Source: Deltaproteobacteria bacterium (lineage in GTDB: Bacteria > Myxococcota_A > UBA9042 > DTJE01). Taken from it: a DNA stretch of 64,000 bases. The stretch is from contig JAKPOP010000006.1 in the NCBI GenBank assembly GCA_029547805.1, positions 22,050 through 86,049 on the forward strand. Reading direction: 5' to 3'. A program made the position numbers and the translations under genes. This document shows, piece by piece, positions 59,727 to 64,000 of this stretch. Within the stretch, counting starts at the first letter, position 1. Each line of letters starts with the position of its first letter. A model generated the notes under the pieces. It saw only the letters and a program-made list of their open reading frames with translations. It did not search any database and was not told where the DNA came from.

Positions 59727-60842
59727 TCAGTAGGTGGCGAAGACGTCGAAATAGACGTTCGTGTAGTTGTTCCCCTCGCTGCTGAAGTCGAAGAAGGGGA
59801 AGCGGAAGCGCTTGTTGTCGGCGGTCTTGGCCGGCTGCTGGGAGGTCAGGCCCAGGGAGAACCCGAAGTGCTCCCAGGGCTGGTAGGTCAGGTCCAGGGT
59901 CCCGTAGGTCCGGTCCCGCTGGCCCCGGCCCGCCTTGGCATACTGCGACGACTGGGCGTCCTTGGGCACGCTGAGGTAGGTCCAGGAGTTCTGGATGGCC
60001 AGCTGGAGCGTGATGGACCACTGGTCATTGATGATGAACGACCCCGTCAGGGCGTTGAACACCGAGAAGGAGATGTTGTTGTCATCCCCGTTGATCACCT
60101 CGCCGCCGCCCACGTCCTCGGCCCCCCGGAACCGCGCCAGGGCCACGGTCCCCGAGATGGTCGGCTGGGCCGTCCGGTTCCAGTTCTTGTTGAACCGGAA
60201 CTGGTAGTCCAGGAACACGTGCTCCCCGAACATCCGGTTCAGGTTGAAGCCCGCCGCCGTGGACAGGTAGAGGTTGCGGTAGCGGCTCTCGTAGGAGGTC
60301 GGGGCCCCGAGCCGGATGAAGGGCGAGAAGTTCACCTTGATCCCCGGGATGGTGGCCACGTTGTTGTACTTGAGGGTCAGCAGCAGGTCGCTGGGCATCA
60401 CCTGGCGCTTGTAGGTCGTGGAGGTCTGGTAGGAGGTCGTCAGTTCCCCCTGGAGCGTGAACCGCAGTTCCGCGAAGAGTTTCGGCGTGAAGTAGTACCG
60501 GGGCCGCAGGTCCAGCGACCAGCCGTAGTAGGGGTTCCGGGCATACTGGTCCGCCACGAAGGTGCCGATGCCCAGGGACTGCTCGAAGATCGCGTTGATC
60601 CCGAAGGGGCTCTTCCGCTTGCCACCGGTGGCGGACCCGGTGAGGATCGCCACCGAGTCGGGCATCGTCGCCTCGCCTTTGGCCGCGGTCGCTGCCGGGG
60701 TCGCGGTCTCGGCCGGCGTCGCGGTCTCGGTCGGCGTCTGGACCGCCGCCGGGGCCTCGTCTGCCATCGCCTGCGGCGCCGCCAGACCCACGACGGCCAT
60801 CGCCAGCGCCCACGAAATTCCGAACCGGAACAATGTCTTCAT
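59727..60842 (-). CDS. Outer-membrane beta-barrel protein
   Basis: 371 residues. Signal peptide cleaved after APQAMA, a short Thr/Ala/Pro repeat linker (TETATPAETATPAATAA), then about 14 amphipathic strands with aromatic girdles (SLDLRPRYYFTPKLFAELRF, KVNFSPFIRLGAPTSYESRY, DQWSITLQLAIQNSW), ending in DVFATY, whose terminal aromatic is the usual BAM signal. The pattern resembles putative transporter or channel barrels of delta-proteobacteria; no specific substrate. ATG 60842 chosen for the signal peptide. It has its own strong promoter but follows proS by 89 bases. Confidence 0.8.
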   Translation of the reverse strand: MKTLFRFGISWALAMAVVGLAAPQAMADEAPAAVQTPTETATPAETATPAATAAKGEATMPDSVAILTGSATGGKRKSPFGINAIFEQSLGIGTFVADQYARNPYYGWSLDLRPRYYFTPKLFAELRFTLQGELTTSYQTSTTYKRQVMPSDLLLTLKYNNVATIPGIKVNFSPFIRLGAPTSYESRYRNLYLSTAAGFNLNRMFGEHVFLDYQFRFNKNWNRTAQPTISGTVALARFRGAEDVGGGEVINGDDNNISFSVFNALTGSFIINDQWSITLQLAIQNSWTYLSVPKDAQSSQYAKAGRGQRDRTYGTLDLTYQPWEHFGFSLGLTSQQPAKTADNKRFRFPFFDFSSEGNNYTNVYFDVFATY

Positions 60843-60881
60843 CCTCTCCCTCTCCACTGGGAAGGGACCCGCAATCGGCGC

Positions 60882-60910
60882 ATCATAGACCCGCTCGTGG
60901 TCCGGTGCAA
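60882..60910 (-). promoter_or_regulatory. Promoter for the outer-membrane barrel gene
   Basis: Minus strand TTGCAC (60905-60910), 17 bases, TATGAT (60882-60887), about 35 bases before the ATG on the transcript. The -10 is close to consensus. Confidence 0.55.
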
Positions 60911-60931
60911 CCGCAAAAACGCCTCGGTCGT

Positions 60932-62440
60932 TCAGTAGGCGATCCCGAAGATCACCTCGACGTCCGTGGGGCGTCCGCTGTAGATGCAGGGGGCCGTTCC
61001 GCCGGGCTGGTCGAAGGGGATCGTGCGGACGGTGGCCTTCGTCTCGGCCTTGATGGCCGCCTCGGCCTCGGGGTCCGGCAGGAAGCGGCATCGGGCGAAG
61101 CCCCTCCCGGACCGGAAGAACTCCTTGAGTTCGTCGTAGGAGGCGATCGGTTGGATGTTGGCGTCCCGGAAGGACCGGGCCCGCTCGAAGAGCCCCTTCT
61201 GGATCCCCTCCAGGCGGCCGTCCAGCCAGGACCGGGTCAGCCCCGACAGCGGCACGACCTCCTTGCTCATGTCCAGGCGGGACTTCACGACGACCTGCCC
61301 CGCGTCGCAGTCCCGGGGCCCCACCTCGATCCGCAGCGGCACGCCCCGCTGCTCCCAGAAGTAGTGCTTCTCGCCCGGGCGCATCGTGTCCCGCCGGTCC
61401 ACCGCCAGCACCTGGTTCGTCGCCGGGTGGTAGAACACCTGGGGCACCTGACCGGCGCCGAACCGCCGCCGGGAGGCCTGCACCTCGTCGTCGCCCACGA
61501 GCCCCACCAGGGCCTTGTCAATGAAGGCCAGCACCCGCTCTCGCTCCTCATCGGTCCGGGAGATGGGGATGAAGACCGCCAGGGTCGGGGCGACCCGGGG
61601 GGGGATCACGAGCCCCTCGTCGTCGCTGTGGGCCATGATCATCCCGCCGATCAGCCGCGTGCTGACGCCCCAGGAGGTGGTCCAGACGTGCTGCAGCGAC
61701 TGGTCCCGCCCCTCGAAGCGGATGTCAAACGCCTTGCTGAAGTTCTGGCCCAGGTTGTGGCTCGTCCCCATCTGCAGGGCCTTGCCGTCCTGCATCATGC
61801 CCTCGATGCAGTAGGTCCGGACGGCCCCGGCGAACTTCTCGCTGTCGGTCTTCTGGCCCACCAGCACCGGGACCGCCAGCACCTCCTCGGCGAACTCCCG
61901 GTAGACCTGGAGCATCCGCAGCGTCTCTTCCTGGGCCTCCTCGGCGGTCTCGTGGGCCGTGTGCCCCTCCTGCCACAGGAACTCCATCGTCCTCAGGAAC
62001 AGCCGCGTGCGCCGCTCCCAGCGCACCACGTTGGCCCACTGGTTGATCAGCACCGGGAGGTCCCGCCAGGAGTGGATCCACTGGGCGTACATGTGGCCGA
62101 TGATCGTCTCCGACGTGGGCCGGATCACCAGCGGCTCCTCCAGTCTCTCCCCGCCGCCGTGGGTCACCACCGCGCACTCCGGCGCGAAGCCCTCCACGTG
62201 CTCCGCCTCCTTCCGCAGGAAGGACTCGGGAATGAACAGCGGGAAATAGGCATTGACGTGCCCCAGGGCCTTGAACCGCCGGTCCAGTTCCCGCTGGAAG
62301 GCCTCCCAGAGGGCGTAGCCCAGGGGCCGGATCACCATGCAGCCCCGGACCGGTGCGTAGTCGGCCAGTTCCGCCGCCGCGATCACGTCCAGGTACCACT
62401 GGGAGTAGTCCTGGGAACGGGGAACGATGTTCTTCGCCAT
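60932..62440 (-). CDS. proS: Prolyl-tRNA synthetase, archaeal/eukaryote-like type
   Basis: Class II synthetase that charges tRNA-Pro; 502 residues, lacking the large editing insertion of the common bacterial type. Motif 2 region VVRWERRTRLFLRTMEFLWQEGHTAH, the Pro-site TSETIIGHMYAQWIHS, GTSHNLGQNFSKAFDI and motif 3 GGMIMAHSDDEGLVIPP identify the archaeal-type enzyme, as does the C-terminal domain with the terminal Tyr (FGIAY). The zinc-site region keeps two Cys (CRFLPD, APCIYSG). 42 bases after ahcY, probably in one transcript. Confidence 0.96.
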   Translation of the reverse strand: MAKNIVPRSQDYSQWYLDVIAAAELADYAPVRGCMVIRPLGYALWEAFQRELDRRFKALGHVNAYFPLFIPESFLRKEAEHVEGFAPECAVVTHGGGERLEEPLVIRPTSETIIGHMYAQWIHSWRDLPVLINQWANVVRWERRTRLFLRTMEFLWQEGHTAHETAEEAQEETLRMLQVYREFAEEVLAVPVLVGQKTDSEKFAGAVRTYCIEGMMQDGKALQMGTSHNLGQNFSKAFDIRFEGRDQSLQHVWTTSWGVSTRLIGGMIMAHSDDEGLVIPPRVAPTLAVFIPISRTDEERERVLAFIDKALVGLVGDDEVQASRRRFGAGQVPQVFYHPATNQVLAVDRRDTMRPGEKHYFWEQRGVPLRIEVGPRDCDAGQVVVKSRLDMSKEVVPLSGLTRSWLDGRLEGIQKGLFERARSFRDANIQPIASYDELKEFFRSGRGFARCRFLPDPEAEAAIKAETKATVRTIPFDQPGGTAPCIYSGRPTDVEVIFGIAY

Positions 62441-62482
62441 GAATCGTCCTCCTGCAGGGGAATGGCCGCAGAAATCCCGAGG

Positions 62483-63751
62483 TCAGGTGCCCTCGCCGTA
62501 ACTGTCCCGGTAGCGAATCTGGTCCTCGGTCAGGACGTCGATCGAGATGCCCAGCGTCTGGAGTTTCAGCGCCGCGATCTCCTGGTCCTGGGCCGGCGGG
62601 ATGTCGTGGACCTTCAGTTCCAGCGTCCGGCCTTCCCGGGCCAGCCGCAGCATCGACAGGAACTGATTGGCGAAGGACATGTCCATCACCTCCGAGGGGT
62701 GCCCCTCGGCGCCGGCCAGGTTCACCAGTCGCCCCTGGGCCAGCACGTAGAGGCGTCGCCCGTCGGGGGTGATGTACTCGTCGTTGTTGGGCCGCACCTC
62801 CCGCTTCGAGACCTTGTAGGCCTCCAGGTGGGCCAGATTCACCTCGCAGTCGTAGTGGCCGGTGTTGCAGACGATGGCCCCGTCCTTCATCGACCGGAAG
62901 TGGCGGTCCACGATGACGTCCTTCATGCCCGTCGCGGTGATGAAGATGTCGCCCACCTTCGCCGCGTCGTCCATCCGGACCACCTCGAAGCCGTCCAGGT
63001 TGGCCTTCAGGGCCGCGATGGGGTCCACCTCGGTGACCAGCACCCGGGCGCCCATGCCCCGGGCCCGCATCGCGCATCCCTTGCCGCAGTGGCCGTAGCC
63101 CGCCACGACAAACACCTTGCCCGCCAGCAGCACGTTGGTGGACCGCAGGATGCCGTCGATGGAGGACTGGCCCGTGCCATAGACGTTGTCGAAGTCCCAC
63201 TTGGTCTCGGCGTCGTTGACGGCGATGACCGGATAGCGCAGGGCCCCGGCGGCGGCCATCGATCGCAGCCGGTGCACGCCGGTGGTGGTCTCCTCGGTGC
63301 CGCCCAGGATCGACGGGCAGCGATCCGGGAACTCGCTGTGGAAGGTGTGGATCAGGTCGGCCCCGTCGTCCAGCGTCAGGTCCGGGCCCATCTCGATGGT
63401 CTGGCGGATGGCCCAGTAGAACTCCTCCTTGCTGAGGCCCCGCCAGGCGAAGATCGGGACTCCCTCGTCGGCCAGCGCCGCGGCGATGTCGTCCTGGGTC
63501 GAGAGGGGGTTGCACCCGGACCAGGCCACCTCGGCGCCGGCGGCGATCAGGGTCCGGATCAGTACCGCCGTCTCCTTCGTGACGTGCAGGCACCCGGCGA
63601 TCCGATGACCCCGCAGGGGCTTCTCCACCGAGTAGCGTTTCCGGAGGGCCATCATCACCGGCATTCGCGTCTCGGCCCACTCGATCTTCAGGCGCCCCTC
63701 CGGCGCCAGGGAGATGTCTCGCACCTTGTGGTGCCTGCCTTTGGACTGCAT
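62483..63751 (-). CDS. ahcY: S-adenosylhomocysteine hydrolase
   Basis: NAD-dependent enzyme that splits SAH to adenosine and homocysteine and so relieves methyltransferase inhibition. 422 residues, the short form without the 40-residue insertion, as in archaea and some bacteria. Motifs: RIAGCLHVTKETAVLI, EETTTGVHRL, NDAETKWDFDNVYGTGQSS, VVAGYGHCGKGCA (NAD site), TGMKDVI and NTGHYDCEVNL. The C-terminal Lys-Tyr-Tyr of longer forms is replaced by YRDSYGEGT. ATG has GAGGAGG 6 bases upstream. Confidence 0.96.
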   Translation of the reverse strand: MQSKGRHHKVRDISLAPEGRLKIEWAETRMPVMMALRKRYSVEKPLRGHRIAGCLHVTKETAVLIRTLIAAGAEVAWSGCNPLSTQDDIAAALADEGVPIFAWRGLSKEEFYWAIRQTIEMGPDLTLDDGADLIHTFHSEFPDRCPSILGGTEETTTGVHRLRSMAAAGALRYPVIAVNDAETKWDFDNVYGTGQSSIDGILRSTNVLLAGKVFVVAGYGHCGKGCAMRARGMGARVLVTEVDPIAALKANLDGFEVVRMDDAAKVGDIFITATGMKDVIVDRHFRSMKDGAIVCNTGHYDCEVNLAHLEAYKVSKREVRPNNDEYITPDGRRLYVLAQGRLVNLAGAEGHPSEVMDMSFANQFLSMLRLAREGRTLELKVHDIPPAQDQEIAALKLQTLGISIDVLTEDQIRYRDSYGEGT

Positions 63752-63810
63752 GGGAATCCTCCTCGTTCCAGGGGGAACCGGACCCGGCGGGCCCGGACGA
63801 ATCGGGCCGA

Positions 63811-63839
63811 ATGCTAGAGGACGTCGCCGGCCAAGTCAA
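63811..63839 (-). promoter_or_regulatory. Promoter for ahcY-proS
   Basis: Minus strand TTGACT (63834-63839), 17 bases, TAGCAT (63811-63816), giving a leader of about 53 bases. Confidence 0.6.
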
Positions 63840-63858
63840 ACCAGGACCGCCGGTCCGC

Positions 63859-63876
63859 CCGGTCAGGACTGACCGG
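63859..63876. promoter_or_regulatory. Perfect 18-base dyad just upstream of the ahcY promoter
   Basis: CCGGTCAG-GA-CTGACCGG, two 8-base arms with a 2-base centre, ending 19 bases upstream of the -35. The spacing suits a regulator binding site rather than a terminator (no T run, loop too short). A related CCAGGACTGA occurs at 63909-63918. Confidence 0.45.
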
Positions 63877-64000
63877 TCTTTCAGAGAATCCGTCCGGGAC
63901 GGGCCGCGCCAGGACTGAATTCACCGAGGATGGGGCGGGAGTAGCAGATATTCGCATTCGGGCGAGGGCGGGGTAGCCGGCTCCGCTCCGCAAGGTCCGC

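Noticed and set aside
63752..63810. SAH riboswitch upstream of ahcY
   Set aside because: The leader after the promoter is only about 53 bases and shows no conserved SAH-riboswitch pattern.
60833..63817. Very long open frame on the plus strand, antisense to the barrel, proS and ahcY genes
   Set aside because: Lack of stops is expected opposite GC-rich genes; the translation is His/Gln/Gly/Leu-rich with no domain, and proS and ahcY are certain.
1..64000. tRNA, rRNA, insertion sequence, integrase or phage genes
   Set aside because: I looked for T-loop-like GGTTCGAATC strings, 16S/23S signatures, transposase motifs and terminal repeats and found none I could support.

Overview
The window is very GC-rich (roughly 70%), almost fully coding, and reads as chromosome from a Gram-negative delta-proteobacterial or Myxococcota-like lineage, probably an uncultured one. 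The reasons are the many outer-membrane lipoproteins that carry a long Asp/Pro/Gly-rich spacer after the lipobox and then Cys-rich or beta-rich domains, a Ser/Thr kinase with a PEGA domain, MopE-like CNxxDDDC repeats, two outer-membrane barrels, and cytochrome bd. I see no tRNA, rRNA, CRISPR array, transposase, integrase or phage gene. The taxonomic call is an inference from gene content.

Layout. 1-2200: end of a K+ uptake pair (trkA partial, trkH, minus strand). 2449-5811: large cytosolic hybrid sensor kinase. 5828-8747: hemW and lepA (minus). 8805-10055: Cys-rich lipoprotein. 10228-11330: flavin-reductase-like protein plus a DUF962 membrane protein. 11369-16141 (minus): thioesterase, a family-2 glycoside hydrolase lipoprotein and a beta-rich lipoprotein. 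16505-18873: cydAB. 19000-19770: lipoprotein. 19778-24056 (minus): ethanolamine locus eutB-eutC-eutL/eutT fusion-hydrolase. 24212-26652: diguanylate cyclase and thiD. 26743-31150: membrane protein, then an esterase-like lipoprotein whose fold halves appear in swapped order. 31230-32818: methyltransferase and LolA-like protein. 32943-36973 (minus): TPR/beta-barrel exporter and a deacetylase-like (DUF2194-like) partner. 37184-41294: Ser/Thr kinase, thpR, ilvE, rsmI. 41251-47846: DUF4349 lipoprotein, IPT/TIG lipoprotein, Gly-rich MopE-like lipoprotein. 47862-54087: DnaJ-TPR, LysM lipoprotein, TMTC-like TPR membrane protein, a membrane protein and a large lipoprotein. 54311-56047: rocD and a small membrane protein. 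56121-59466 (minus): HExxH protein with a lipoprotein partner. 59727-63751 (minus): outer-membrane barrel, archaeal-type proS, ahcY.

The most interesting items are two. First, a single polypeptide joins the trimeric microcompartment shell protein EutL to the corrinoid adenosyltransferase EutT, directly downstream of the B12-dependent ethanolamine ammonia-lyase genes eutBC. No other shell protein is present, and eutB looks leaderless. Second, the 28823-31150 lipoprotein has the nucleophile half of an alpha/beta-hydrolase near its N-terminus and the half that normally precedes it at its C-terminus, as expected of a circular permutation with calcium-loop insertions.

Many intergenic regions carry a readable vegetative promoter of the form TTGnnn-N16-18-TAnnnT, often TTGAC-N17-TAGnnT, and these support several start and operon assignments. 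Start codons were moved from the longest open frame wherever a ribosome binding site, signal peptide, promoter or family length indicated it.
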